Positions 1 through 7,617 of a DNA stretch of 16,951 nucleotides are shown piece by piece. The notes below the pieces were generated by a model. It was given only the letters and a program-made list of their open reading frames with translations, made no database searches and was not told the origin of the DNA. Both the position numbers and the translations under genes were made by a program. Origin of the DNA: S010-17 sp036478895 (lineage in GTDB: Bacteria; Bacteroidota; Bacteroidia; Flavobacteriales; Flavobacteriaceae); the NCBI GenBank assembly GCA_036478895.1, contig JAZGEV010000116.1, positions 1-16,951 of the forward strand, read 5' to 3'. Every line of letters starts with the position of its first letter. Position 1 is the first letter of the stretch.

Positions 1-1
1 A

Positions 2-823
2 ATTGATGGCGATAGCGATAACGATGACATTTACGATTCTGTTGATAATTGTATTAACACAGAAAATACAGATCAACTTGACTCTGACAATGACGGGATT
101 GGCGATGTATGTGATGACAATATAGAAGTAAATGCACCTTATTTAATGGGGTTTGACGATAGTAATATTGATTCTTTTTGGCAAACAAGAGTATCAGGTA
201 ACGGCGCTCAAGGTAATGTTGTTATCAATACGTGTTGCGATATAGATAATAATGGAAATACGGCAAATATTTCATCTTCCACTTCTTCCGTTTACACTAA
301 ATTCATTAGTCCAAGACTAAATAATTTATCAACTAATAGCGCAATTTCTTTTTGGATAAGAGAGATTGGATCAACACCAAGAAATGTTAAAGTAGGCTTT
401 GCCAAAGATCAAACTGGTTATAATTATAGCATTTTAGCAAGTTTTAATCCTAATACTTCAATGACGTTATATACCGTTAATATGACAAATTATTTACCAT
501 CAATGGGAAACAATTTTATCATTATTGTTAATGGCAAATCAGTTTTAATAGATGATTTTTCTTATACCAATGAAAGTTTATCTGTTCAAAGTCCATCTTT
601 AGTTGGGTTTAATGTTTATCCAAATCCTGTAGAAGATTGTTTAACAATTAAAACGGAAGAGGCTATTACACAAATAAAAATCTATTCAGTTTTAGGAAAA
701 GAAGTTTTACATTTTACACAAAAATTAAATCATATTTCTTTGAGAAATATAGATAAAGGTGTTTATTTTATTAAAATAGATACATCTAAGGGTTCCGTTA
801 CAAAACAATTTATTAAAAAATAA
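2..823 (+). CDS. Secreted TSP3 / jelly-roll protein with T9SS sorting domain (3' part)
   Basis: The frame is open from the first complete codon at base 2, so the true start lies upstream; 273 residues are visible. Residues 2-40 form thrombospondin type 3-like calcium-binding repeats, with acidic DxDxDx runs, one NC and one VCD cysteine, and a DSDNDGIGD loop. Residues about 47-190 look like a beta-rich jelly-roll module of the choice-of-anchor/cleaved-adhesin type (GFDD near its start, SFWIRE in the middle, VLIDDFSY at the end). Residues about 200-273 are a type A type IX secretion C-terminal domain, with VYPNP, an IKIYSVLGKEV strand, a DKGVYFIKI strand and a Lys-rich end. Known for this family: the domain directs export by PorSS/T9SS and is then removed or used for surface anchoring. 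I infer a cell-surface or secreted protein. The missing N-terminal part probably holds the functional domain, so a specific activity cannot be given. Confidence 0.85.
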   Translation: MDGDSDNDDIYDSVDNCINTENTDQLDSDNDGIGDVCDDNIEVNAPYLMGFDDSNIDSFWQTRVSGNGAQGNVVINTCCDIDNNGNTANISSSTSSVYTKFISPRLNNLSTNSAISFWIREIGSTPRNVKVGFAKDQTGYNYSILASFNPNTSMTLYTVNMTNYLPSMGNNFIIIVNGKSVLIDDFSYTNESLSVQSPSLVGFNVYPNPVEDCLTIKTEEAITQIKIYSVLGKEVLHFTQKLNHISLRNIDKGVYFIKIDTSKGSVTKQFIKK

Positions 824-969
824 AATGAATTCACTTGAAAGTTGAAATCCTAAACAATAGTAGATTCCTTTTTTAAGCGAGTACTATGTCTTTTGAATTA
901 ACACATAAGAAATACGATAAAACCGTGAAATCAAAAATAGCAGGTGTAACTTAATCTTGTATCAAAAAA
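824..969. other. Intergenic spacer downstream of the T9SS protein gene
   Basis: I see no convincing gene here. A 22-codon frame (886-954, plus strand) starts with ATG but has no recognisable family or promoter box. No terminator with a T-tract is visible close behind the plus-strand stop codon; the only hairpin is the one at 970-1004, which has its U-tract on the minus strand. Confidence 0.4.
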
Positions 970-1004
970 AAAGACACAAAAGAAATTAATTCTTTTGTGT
1001 CTTT
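970..1004 (-). terminator. Intrinsic terminator of the manA operon
   Basis: A perfect 15-bp inverted repeat, 970-984 paired with 990-1004, has a 5-nt loop. On the minus strand it is followed by a run of T (complement of the A run at 964-972), the form of a Rho-independent terminator. It begins 19 nt after the stop codon of the minus-strand gene at 1024-1287. It could also stop transcription from the convergent plus-strand gene, though the plus-side T-tract is weaker. Confidence 0.85.
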
Positions 1005-1023
1005 AAGTTTTACTAATTGAGTA

Positions 1024-1287
1024 TTACAATGCACTAACTTGTGACATTAAATCATTTACATTCGATTCTAAATCGGTCATAATTCCTTTATAATGTGCTT
1101 TTTTACCATCAACTTTTTTATCGTTAATACGCCCAATTAAATTATCAAAAGATGCAATTGCACCATCAATAATTGGTTCAGCTTTATCTTTATTATCGCT
1201 ATTTTCTAATTGCCAAACATAACATTCTTCAATAATATCTGAAAAAATGTAGTTTAAATCTTTTTTTAAATTTCTAATACTTGCCAT
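1024..1287 (-). CDS. Small conserved hypothetical protein, 87 aa
   Basis: The protein has no signal peptide or membrane segment and looks cytoplasmic and mainly helical, with many charged residues. It opens with MASIRNLKKDLNYIFSDIIE and has a central segment rich in Asp/Lys (about residues 30-65). From memory it resembles short uncharacterised proteins conserved in Flavobacteriia; I know no assigned function or named domain. It lies 19 nt behind the manA stop codon on the same strand, with no promoter box between and a terminator directly after it, so it is very probably the second gene of a manA operon. The ATG at 1287 is the only sensible start. A role linked to mannose metabolism is only a possibility suggested by position. 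Confidence 0.7.
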   Translation of the reverse strand: MASIRNLKKDLNYIFSDIIEECYVWQLENSDNKDKAEPIIDGAIASFDNLIGRINDKKVDGKKAHYKGIMTDLESNVNDLMSQVSAL

Positions 1288-1306
1288 CTTACTTTGTTTT
1301 TAATTA

Positions 1307-2284
1307 TTAATCTATATATACTTCTAGTAAATCCGTTTTATCATTGGATGTAATTTTATATTCTTTTAACGCATTTGGGATTAATATAGTTTCTCCCATT
1401 TGCAATTTTATTTTTTTTGAGTCTTGATATTCAAAGGTTGCTTTTCCAGCAACACACATATATATTACAAATGAATCTATATCATTATTAGATATTTGAA
1501 TTTGACCATCAACCAGTAATATACCTGTTTTAAAATAAGGACAAGAAATTAAAGGTTGAATTTTATTTCTCTTTTTCTTATAAGCTGTCTTATAGCTTTT
1601 TTTCACCTTAAAATCTATGGCGTCCAACGCATCACTTGTATGTAAATCCCTATAATTACCATTATCATCTTGCCTATCCCAATCATAAATTCGATAGGTC
1701 ACATCGCTTGTTTGTTGAATTTCGGCTAATAAAACACCGGCACCAATAGCGTGTACTCTACCTGTTGGAATAAAATAAGCATCACCCTTAGAAACTGTAT
1801 CGGTATTTAAAATACGTGATAAGGTTTTTTCTTTAAGGTGTTTTTTATACTCTTTTTTTGATACTTTTTCTTTAAAGCCAACAATTAAATTAGCTTTTTT
1901 ATCGGCTTGCATCACATACCACATTTCTGTTTTTCCAAATGAATCATGACGCTTTTTTGCCAATTCATCATTGGGATGTAATTGTATACTCAAGGCTTCT
2001 TTAGCATCAATAAACTTTATCAGTAAAGGGAATTTTTCACCAAATTGTTTAAAAACCTTTTCACCAACTAATCTACCTTTGTATTTAGCAATCATTTTGG
2101 TTAAACTTAAACCTTTATCCTTACCATTTGCAACTATCGAAATATCATTTTCTACTGATGAAATCTCCCAACTTTCGCCTATATTTTCTTTGTCAGATTT
2201 TTTATTTAAAAACCGATTTAACTTTTCTCCACCCCAAATTTTTTCTTTTAAAATGGGCTCAAATTTAATGGGTTCCATTACCAT
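1307..2284 (-). CDS. manA: Mannose-6-phosphate isomerase, class I
   Basis: This is a zinc-dependent cupin enzyme that interconverts mannose 6-phosphate and fructose 6-phosphate, feeding GDP-sugar and glycan synthesis in the cytoplasm. The early motif KFEPILKEKIWGG (residues 7-19) is typical of the short Bacillus/Bacteroidota form of type I PMI, and 325 residues fits it. Zinc ligands can be placed at Q101 and H103 (QLHPND), E120 (KTEMWYV) and H178 (GRVHAIG). The probable catalytic Arg is R198 in TYRIYDWDR. The C-terminal cupin half ends with a short beta-rich domain. Two starts are possible: ATG at 2284 or, two codons later, ATG at 2278. A promoter-like box ends only 4 nt before the first, so the mRNA may have almost no leader and the second ATG is also credible. 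It is divergent from the adenine deaminase operon. Confidence 0.93.
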   Translation of the reverse strand: MVMEPIKFEPILKEKIWGGEKLNRFLNKKSDKENIGESWEISSVENDISIVANGKDKGLSLTKMIAKYKGRLVGEKVFKQFGEKFPLLIKFIDAKEALSIQLHPNDELAKKRHDSFGKTEMWYVMQADKKANLIVGFKEKVSKKEYKKHLKEKTLSRILNTDTVSKGDAYFIPTGRVHAIGAGVLLAEIQQTSDVTYRIYDWDRQDDNGNYRDLHTSDALDAIDFKVKKSYKTAYKKKRNKIQPLISCPYFKTGILLVDGQIQISNNDIDSFVIYMCVAGKATFEYQDSKKIKLQMGETILIPNALKEYKITSNDKTDLLEVYID

Positions 2285-2288
2285 GCTG

Positions 2289-2296
2289 CAAATATC
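2289..2296 (-). promoter_or_regulatory. Promoter -7 box for manA
   Basis: On the minus strand the box reads GATATTTG, one mismatch from the Bacteroidota -7 consensus TAnnTTTG. It ends 4 nt before the ATG at 2284 (spacer CAGC), so transcription would begin at or near the start codon. No clear -33 TTG is seen at the expected distance. Confidence 0.45.
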
Positions 2297-2338
2297 GCAT
2301 TTTTTTAATTAGATTATTAATTTAAGAGATAAATATCT

Positions 2339-2346
2339 TACTTTTG
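2339..2346 (+). promoter_or_regulatory. Promoter -7 box for the adenine deaminase operon
   Basis: TACTTTTG matches TAnnTTTG exactly. It lies 24 nt upstream of the ATG at 2371. This box overlaps a possible upstream TTG start codon at 2344, which argues strongly that translation begins at 2371. No convincing -33 TTG element is present. Confidence 0.6.
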
Positions 2347-2370
2347 TTGCAAGTACAATTTAAAAACAGA

Positions 2371-3378
2371 ATGCAGAGATTTATAGAAAACTTACCAAAA
2401 GCCGAATTACATTTACATATTGAAGGCTCTTTTGAACCTGAATTAATGTTTAAAATTGCCCAACGAAATAATATAGACATTCCATTTAAAAATGTTGCTG
2501 AGATAAATAAAGCTTACCAATTCAATTGCTTACAAGATTTTTTGGATATTTATTATCAAGGCGCCAATGTATTACAAACAGAGCAAGATTTTTACGATTT
2601 AACGTACAGTTATCTTGAAAAATGTGCTTTACAAAATGTGCGTCATACAGAGATTATGTTTGATCCTCAAACGCATACAGATCGTGGCGTTTCATTTAAA
2701 ACCGTTATCAATGGCATTTCTAACGCTTGTAAAGATGCTAAAGACAAATTAAATGTAAGCTCACTTTTAATAATGAGTTATTTACGTCATTTACCTGAAG
2801 AGGCGTGTTTTAAAACACTCGAAGAATCTTTACCATATAAAGATCTAATTACAGGAGTTGGTTTAGATTCTTCAGAAAAAGGCAATCCGCCATCAAAATT
2901 TAAAAACGTTTTTCAAAAATCAATAGAAGCTGGTTACATTCCTGTTGCACACGCAGGTGAAGAAGGCGATGCAGATTATGTTTGGGAAGCTTTAGATTTA
3001 TTACATATAAAGCGTATAGATCACGGAAATAATGCCTTGCAAGACGAAACTTTAATTAAAGAAATTATCAAACGCGATTTAGCTTTAACGGTATGCCCGC
3101 TTTCAAATACAGCTCTTAAAGTTGTGGCTAATTTAAAGGAACATCCGTTAAAAAAAATGATGGAATTAGGATTAAAAATAACTATTAATTCTGACGATCC
3201 CGCTTTTTTTGGTGGTCAAGTGAATGAGAATTATATACAAATTCAAAATGCATTAAATTTATCTAAAAAAGACCTGTACATGTTGGCAAAAAACTCATTT
3301 ACTTATTCTTTCTTAGATGAAAAATCTAAATTAAAACACATAACCGAATTAAAAACATACTATAACACTAACAAATGA
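2371..3378 (+). CDS. Adenine deaminase, AAH1 type (often annotated adenosine deaminase)
   Basis: This amidohydrolase-fold metal enzyme of the adenosine deaminase superfamily has 335 residues. Visible ligand and catalytic residues are H14 and H16 (ELHLHIEG), H194 and E197 (HAGEEG), H218 (RIDHGN) and D275-D276 (NSDDPAFFGG). Subgroup signatures favour adenine, not adenosine: HIEGSFEPELMF after the HxH motif (classical adenosine deaminases have HLDG there), GVGLDSSEKGNPPSKF, and VCPLSN. These are the hallmarks of yeast Aah1 and the Pseudomonas PA0148 group, which convert adenine to hypoxanthine and ammonia. I infer a purine salvage role in the cytoplasm. The start at 2371 (MQRFIENLPKAELHLH) has the usual distance to HxH; a TTG nine codons upstream falls in the promoter box. 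It is the first gene of a three-gene operon, and its stop overlaps the next start (ATGA). Confidence 0.85.
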   Translation: MQRFIENLPKAELHLHIEGSFEPELMFKIAQRNNIDIPFKNVAEINKAYQFNCLQDFLDIYYQGANVLQTEQDFYDLTYSYLEKCALQNVRHTEIMFDPQTHTDRGVSFKTVINGISNACKDAKDKLNVSSLLIMSYLRHLPEEACFKTLEESLPYKDLITGVGLDSSEKGNPPSKFKNVFQKSIEAGYIPVAHAGEEGDADYVWEALDLLHIKRIDHGNNALQDETLIKEIIKRDLALTVCPLSNTALKVVANLKEHPLKKMMELGLKITINSDDPAFFGGQVNENYIQIQNALNLSKKDLYMLAKNSFTYSFLDEKSKLKHITELKTYYNTNK

Positions 3379-4223
3379 TTTTAATTACTGACAGTGGTTC
3401 AACAAAAACAAATTGGATTGCAATAAACAATAAAGGAGAACAATTATTTAAAACCAAAACAAAAGGTTTAAATCCAGCCGTTTTCAAATCGAAAGTATTA
3501 GAAAAGCGAATTCGTAAAAATGACGAATTATTCGCTTGTAAAGAAGTTGTAACAAAAATTCATTTTTATGGTGCTGGTTGTGGTACAAAAACACCAAGAA
3601 TAATATTACACAAAGTTTTAGAATCATTTTTTCCAAATGCTGAAATTTTTATAAAAGAAGATACAGAAGCTGCTGTTTTTTCAGTGACAACAAAGCCAGC
3701 CATTGTGTGTATTTTAGGAACAGGCTCAAATTGCTCTTATTTTGATGGAAAAATAACACATCAAAAAATTACATCTTTAGGCTATATTATAATGGATGAA
3801 TGTAGTGGTAATTACTTTGGAAAAATATTATTACGCGATTATTTCTTTCATAAAATGCCAGAAGATTTTGCTGAAGGTTTTGCTTTAAATTATAATTTAG
3901 ATAGTGATCATATTAAAAAGAATCTATATAGAGAAGACAATCCAAATACTTATTTAGCTGGATTTAGCCATTATTTAATTCATCATAAAAATTGTGACTA
4001 TGCTCAAAAGGTAATTTATAGAGGTCTGGAATTATTTATTGAAAATCAGATTTTACAATACAATGAATCCAAAAAATTACCCATTCATTTTATAGGTTCT
4101 TTAGCGTTTTATCTTGAAGATGAAATTAAATCCATTTTTAAAAAATATAATTTAAAACTAGGTAAAATTGAACGAAGACCAATTGACGGTTTAGTTCAAT
4201 ACCATATTAAATTAAATAAATAA
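3375..4223 (+). CDS. BadF/BadG-type ASKHA ATPase, N-acetylglucosamine-kinase-like
   Basis: A 282-residue protein of the actin/hexokinase ATPase fold, BadF/BadG/BcrA/BcrD family. Visible nucleotide-binding motifs are phosphate-1 at residues 6-14 (DSGSTKTNW), GAGCGT at 67-71, phosphate-2 GTGSNCSYF at 115-123, and GSLAF at 241-245. Bacteroidota members are usually named N-acetylglucosamine kinase and would phosphorylate GlcNAc or a related amino sugar using ATP; the substrate here is inferred from family only. No signal peptide is present, so it should be cytoplasmic. Its ATG overlaps the TGA of the upstream deaminase by 4 nt, and its TAA overlaps the next start by 1 nt, implying translational coupling. 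The link between a purine deaminase and a sugar kinase is not obvious. Confidence 0.8.
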   Translation: MILITDSGSTKTNWIAINNKGEQLFKTKTKGLNPAVFKSKVLEKRIRKNDELFACKEVVTKIHFYGAGCGTKTPRIILHKVLESFFPNAEIFIKEDTEAAVFSVTTKPAIVCILGTGSNCSYFDGKITHQKITSLGYIIMDECSGNYFGKILLRDYFFHKMPEDFAEGFALNYNLDSDHIKKNLYREDNPNTYLAGFSHYLIHHKNCDYAQKVIYRGLELFIENQILQYNESKKLPIHFIGSLAFYLEDEIKSIFKKYNLKLGKIERRPIDGLVQYHIKLNK

Positions 4224-4594
4224 TGCGAAAAAACCTTACTTTAACTGCATTTTTAGGTGGATTGGCAATTGTTCTTGGTGCTTTTGGTGCGCACGCTTTA
4301 AAAGAGAAGCTTGGTGTGATTGAATTGAAGAATTTTGAAACAGGTGTACGTTACCAAATGTATCATGTTATTGTATTATTATTCCTAAATACCTATACTG
4401 AATTTAAACCAAAAGTGAAAAACAGATTAAGTCTTCTGTTTTTTATTGGTATACTATTTTTTTCAGGATCTCTCTATTTTATTAGTTTAGATATTGTTAC
4501 AGCAAAAAGTATTTGGTTTATAACACCACTTGGTGGCTTATTTTTAATTGCAGGTTGGGCTGGTTTATTGTATCAATTTGCAAAAAGAAATTAA
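4223..4594 (+). CDS. DUF423 family inner-membrane protein
   Basis: A 123-residue protein with about four hydrophobic segments (near residues 5-24, 44-57, 69-87 and 97-117). The N-terminal LGAFGAHALKEKL, the FETGVRYQMYHVI segment and the PLGGLFLIAGW motif near the end are the signatures of DUF423 (YgdD-like) proteins. Known: these are widespread small inner-membrane proteins without an established biochemical role. Length is normal for the family. It shares one base with the preceding stop codon, so it is the last gene of the adenine deaminase operon. No strong terminator follows; only a weak, purely AT inverted repeat lies between it and pckA. Confidence 0.88.
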   Translation: MRKNLTLTAFLGGLAIVLGAFGAHALKEKLGVIELKNFETGVRYQMYHVIVLLFLNTYTEFKPKVKNRLSLLFFIGILFFSGSLYFISLDIVTAKSIWFITPLGGLFLIAGWAGLLYQFAKRN

Positions 4595-4648
4595 CAATTC
4601 ATCGTTAATAAATAATTAATTAAAATCTAATTTTTTAATAATTCCATG

Positions 4649-4656
4649 TAATTTTG
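4649..4656 (+). promoter_or_regulatory. Promoter -7 box for pckA
   Basis: TAATTTTG matches TAnnTTTG exactly, 26 nt before the pckA ATG. The leader after it is A-rich and has no Shine-Dalgarno-like GGAGG. No convincing -33 element. Confidence 0.6.
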
Positions 4657-4682
4657 CAGTTCAAAACAACTAATATTAAGAT

Positions 4683-6275
4683 ATGGATACGAAAACGATT
4701 TCGTTAACAGAATACAACATAAAAAGCACTAACATTCATTGGAACCTTTCTACAGAAGTTTTAACTGAAATAGCATTAAATAAAGGGTTAGGGAAAATTA
4801 CAAATACTGAAACCTTAGCTGTAAATACTGGGAAATTTACTGGAAGATCACCAAAAGATCGATTCATAGTGAAAGATAGTGTTACAACAGATAAAGTTTG
4901 GTGGGATGGAAATATCAACATTCCGTTTGAGAGTGCTAAATTTGACCAACTTTTCGATAAAGTCACAGCACATTTATCTCAAAAAGAATTATTTGTTTGT
5001 GATGCTTTTGCTGGAGCAGATGAAAAATATAGAATTTCTCTACGCGTAATAACAGAATTACCTTGGGTTGGTATATTTGCAAATAATATGTTTATAAATC
5101 CTAGTAAAGAGGAATTAAATGAATTCTCACCAGAATGGTTGGTTTTACAAGCACCTTCATTTATGGCAATTTCTCTAGAAGATGGTACGCGACAAAATAA
5201 TTTTAGCATTATAAATTTCTCTAAAAAAACAATCCTAATTGGTGGATCTGGCTATACTGGTGAAGTTAAAAAAGGCATTTTTTCAGTTATGAATTTTATT
5301 TTACCCGTTAATAAAAACACCTTTCCTATGCATTGCTCAGCAAATGTTGGTAAAAATGGAGAAACGGCTATTTTCTTTGGATTATCTGGTACTGGAAAAA
5401 CAACTTTATCGGCAGATATTAATCGTAAATTAATTGGTGATGATGAACACGGTTGGACAGAACATAATCGTGTTTTTAATATAGAAGGCGGATGTTATGC
5501 AAAAGTTATTGACTTGTCTGCTAAAAACGAACCAGAAATATATGCTGCAATTAAAAAAGGTGCTTTACTTGAAAACATCGTTTTTAAAAACGGTACAAAT
5601 GAAGTTGATTACTCAAATGTTTCAATAACACAAAATACACGAGTTAGCTATCCAATAGACTATATTGAAAACATTCAAAAACCATCAATTGGAGATAATG
5701 TGAAAAATATATTCTTTTTAACTGCCGATGCTTTTGGTGTCTTGCCTCCAATATCTAAACTTACACCTGGACAAGCTGCTTATCACTTCATATCTGGCTA
5801 TACAGCAAAAGTTGCTGGGACCGAAGAAGGCATAACAGAACCTGTACCTTCTTTTTCAGCTTGTTTTGGCGCACCATTTATGCCATTACATCCAACAAAA
5901 TATGCAGAAATGTTGAGTGAAAAAATGCAAAAATTTAATGTCAATGTTTGGTTAGTAAATACTGGTTGGACTGGAGGATCATACGGCATTGGAAAACGCA
6001 TGAAACTTAAATATACTAGAGCCATGATTAATGCTGCATTAGATGGTAAACTAGACAATGTTGCTTTTATTAAACATCCTATCTTTAAATTAATGATGCC
6101 AACATCGTGTGAAAATGTCCCAACAGAAGTTTTAAATCCAAAAACAACTTGGAAAGACAAATCTGCCTATGATAATAAAGCACAGCATTTAGCAAATTCT
6201 TTTCACAAAAATTTTGAAACTTTTAAAGCGAATGCGAATATTGAAATACTAGAAGGAGCGCCTGTAAAAAGTTAA
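4683..6275 (+). CDS. pckA: Phosphoenolpyruvate carboxykinase (ATP)
   Basis: Catalyses oxaloacetate + ATP to phosphoenolpyruvate + CO2 + ADP, the first committed step of gluconeogenesis; it acts in the cytosol. The 530-residue length is typical of the ATP-dependent family. Visible motifs are FTGRSPKDRF (residues about 52-61), the kinase-1a P-loop GLSGTGKTT (233-241), the kinase-2 metal site IGDDEHGW (251-258), and NVWLVNTGWTGGSYGIGKR in the C-terminal third, a PEPCK (ATP) signature. The start ATG fits the family N-terminus, and a TAnnTTTG box stands 26 nt upstream. It appears to be a single-gene unit: it has its own promoter, and the next gene has another promoter directly behind the pckA stop. 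All core motifs look intact. Confidence 0.97.
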   Translation: MDTKTISLTEYNIKSTNIHWNLSTEVLTEIALNKGLGKITNTETLAVNTGKFTGRSPKDRFIVKDSVTTDKVWWDGNINIPFESAKFDQLFDKVTAHLSQKELFVCDAFAGADEKYRISLRVITELPWVGIFANNMFINPSKEELNEFSPEWLVLQAPSFMAISLEDGTRQNNFSIINFSKKTILIGGSGYTGEVKKGIFSVMNFILPVNKNTFPMHCSANVGKNGETAIFFGLSGTGKTTLSADINRKLIGDDEHGWTEHNRVFNIEGGCYAKVIDLSAKNEPEIYAAIKKGALLENIVFKNGTNEVDYSNVSITQNTRVSYPIDYIENIQKPSIGDNVKNIFFLTADAFGVLPPISKLTPGQAAYHFISGYTAKVAGTEEGITEPVPSFSACFGAPFMPLHPTKYAEMLSEKMQKFNVNVWLVNTGWTGGSYGIGKRMKLKYTRAMINAALDGKLDNVAFIKHPIFKLMMPTSCENVPTEVLNPKTTWKDKSAYDNKAQHLANSFHKNFETFKANANIEILEGAPVKS

Positions 6276-6304
6276 TTGTTCTATCTATTTTTTTAGTATC
6301 TTCG
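6276..6304 (+). promoter_or_regulatory. Promoter for the DUF2520-kdsC-yihY-thioredoxin operon
   Basis: TTG at 6276-6278 and TATCTTCG at 6297-6304 are separated by 18 nt, close to the Bacteroidota -33/-7 arrangement (TTG, then TAnnTTTG; one mismatch here). The box ends 4 nt before the ATG at 6309 (spacer CAGT), which suggests a leaderless transcript. The TTG begins right after the pckA stop codon. Confidence 0.6.
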
Positions 6305-6308
6305 CAGT

Positions 6309-7055
6309 ATGATTAATGTTATTGTACTTGGTGGCGGCAATGTGGCAACACAGCTAACAAAAGCTTTTTACAAGGCTAGAAAATGTAAGTTAGTTCAAGT
6401 GTATTCAAGATCGCAACCCAGTAAATTTGTTCAAAAAAAGAACATTAATACTACACAAAATTTAAGTGATTTAAAAGATGCTGATGTTTATATTATAGCA
6501 ATATCTGATGATGCTATTTCAGATTTTTCGAGTCATTTAAAATTTCAAAACAAACTTGTTGTACATACTTCGGGTAGTGTTATTATGACAGATTTAAAAT
6601 GCAATGCAAATAAAGGCGTATTCTACCCTTTACAATCCATCAGTAAATCAAAAAAAATAAGTTTCAAACACATTCCAATATGTATTGAAACGGAAAATGA
6701 TGAAGATCTATTACTTCTAGAAACATTGGCAAATTCTATTTCCAAAAAAGTATATCACATCAATTCCAAACAACGTGAAAAATTACATCTTGCTGCTGTA
6801 TTTGTGAATAATTTTGTAAACCATTTATATCACATTGGCCATGAAATTTGTGATGAAAACAAAGTGGATTTCAATATTTTGAAACCATTAATAAAAGAAA
6901 CAGCTGCGAAAATTAAAAATTTAACCCCAAGAGAAACTCAAACCGGACCCGCAATTCGAAAAGATATTAAAACTTTGGAAAGTCAACGACAACTCTTAGA
7001 CGAAAATAAAAAAAACATATACAATTTATTAACAGAATCTATAATGAATTCATAA
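6309..7055 (+). CDS. Rossmann-fold DUF2520 protein (NADP oxidoreductase-like)
   Basis: 248 residues. The N-terminal half is a Rossmann dinucleotide-binding domain, starting INVIVLGGGNVA (glycine motif GGGNVA at 8-13) with VHTSGS at 85-90, as in F420/NADP-dependent oxidoreductases and 6-phosphogluconate dehydrogenase relatives. The C-terminal half is the helical DUF2520 domain, with QREKLHLAAVFVNNFVNHLY at about 156-174 and QTGPAIRKD at 211-219. Known: this domain pair is widespread but has no proven substrate. I infer a cytoplasmic reductase or dehydrogenase. It is the first gene of an operon with a KdsC-like phosphatase 22 nt downstream. The ATG is probably at or near the 5' end of the mRNA, given the promoter box 4 nt upstream. 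Confidence 0.88.
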   Translation: MINVIVLGGGNVATQLTKAFYKARKCKLVQVYSRSQPSKFVQKKNINTTQNLSDLKDADVYIIAISDDAISDFSSHLKFQNKLVVHTSGSVIMTDLKCNANKGVFYPLQSISKSKKISFKHIPICIETENDEDLLLLETLANSISKKVYHINSKQREKLHLAAVFVNNFVNHLYHIGHEICDENKVDFNILKPLIKETAAKIKNLTPRETQTGPAIRKDIKTLESQRQLLDENKKNIYNLLTESIMNS

Positions 7056-7077
7056 TATTGTGTAATAAAAATAAACA

Positions 7078-7602
7078 ATGAAAAGCTACAAAGAAATATT
7101 GCCTCAAATAACAACACTTATTTTTGATGTTGATGGTGTTTTAACAGATGGTACAGTGACTATTTATCCCAATGGAGAAATGGTAAGGCGTATGAACATA
7201 AAAGATGGTTATGCTCTAAAAACGGCTGTTGATAATGGCTTTAATGTTTGTATCATATCTGGTGGTACTAATAAATCTGTGCAAACACGCTTAGAAGGTT
7301 TAGGTATAAAAGATATTTATCTAGGCGCTCATCATAAGATAAATCAATTACACGAGTATCTAGAAAAAAAACAACTAAAGCTAGAAAATGTACTTTATAT
7401 GGGTGATGATATTCCTGACTATCCTGTAATGGAATTAGTTGGATTAGCAACGTGTCCAAATGATGCCGCAAGTGAAATAAAAGGCATTTCAAAATATATT
7501 TCACATAAAAAAGGCGGAAAAGGTGCAGTAAGAGATGTTATTGAACAAGTGATGAAAGTTCAAGGAAAATGGAGTGGAAATTTTGATGCCAAATACGATT
7601 AA
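7078..7602 (+). CDS. KdsC-like HAD phosphatase (Kdo 8-phosphate phosphatase)
   Basis: 174 residues, the usual size of C0-type HAD phosphatases that work as tetramers without a cap domain. Motif I is FDVDGVLTDG (nucleophile D17, acid/base D19), motif II ISGG at 60-63, motif III probably K87, and motif IV GDDIPD at 109-114. The segment MNIKDGYALKTA is typical of KdsC/YrbI proteins, which hydrolyse 3-deoxy-D-manno-octulosonate 8-phosphate to Kdo and phosphate in LPS inner-core synthesis. A related activity on another nonulosonate phosphate cannot be excluded from sequence alone. It lies 22 nt after the DUF2520 gene and 15 nt before the YihY gene, so it is co-transcribed with both. Cytoplasmic. 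Confidence 0.87.
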   Translation: MKSYKEILPQITTLIFDVDGVLTDGTVTIYPNGEMVRRMNIKDGYALKTAVDNGFNVCIISGGTNKSVQTRLEGLGIKDIYLGAHHKINQLHEYLEKKQLKLENVLYMGDDIPDYPVMELVGLATCPNDAASEIKGISKYISHKKGGKGAVRDVIEQVMKVQGKWSGNFDAKYD

Positions 7603-7617
7603 TCTAAGGTGTGATTG

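Noticed and set aside
886..954. 22-codon frame on the plus strand between the T9SS gene and the manA operon
   Set aside because: No family, promoter or conservation evidence; a frame this short is expected by chance.
2344..2370. TTG start nine codons upstream for the adenine deaminase
   Set aside because: It overlaps an exact TAnnTTTG promoter box, and the ATG at 2371 gives the family-typical N-terminus.
4590..4660. Possible terminator between the DUF423 gene and pckA
   Set aside because: Only weak, AT-only pairing with an imperfect stem and no clear T-tract; not enough to call.
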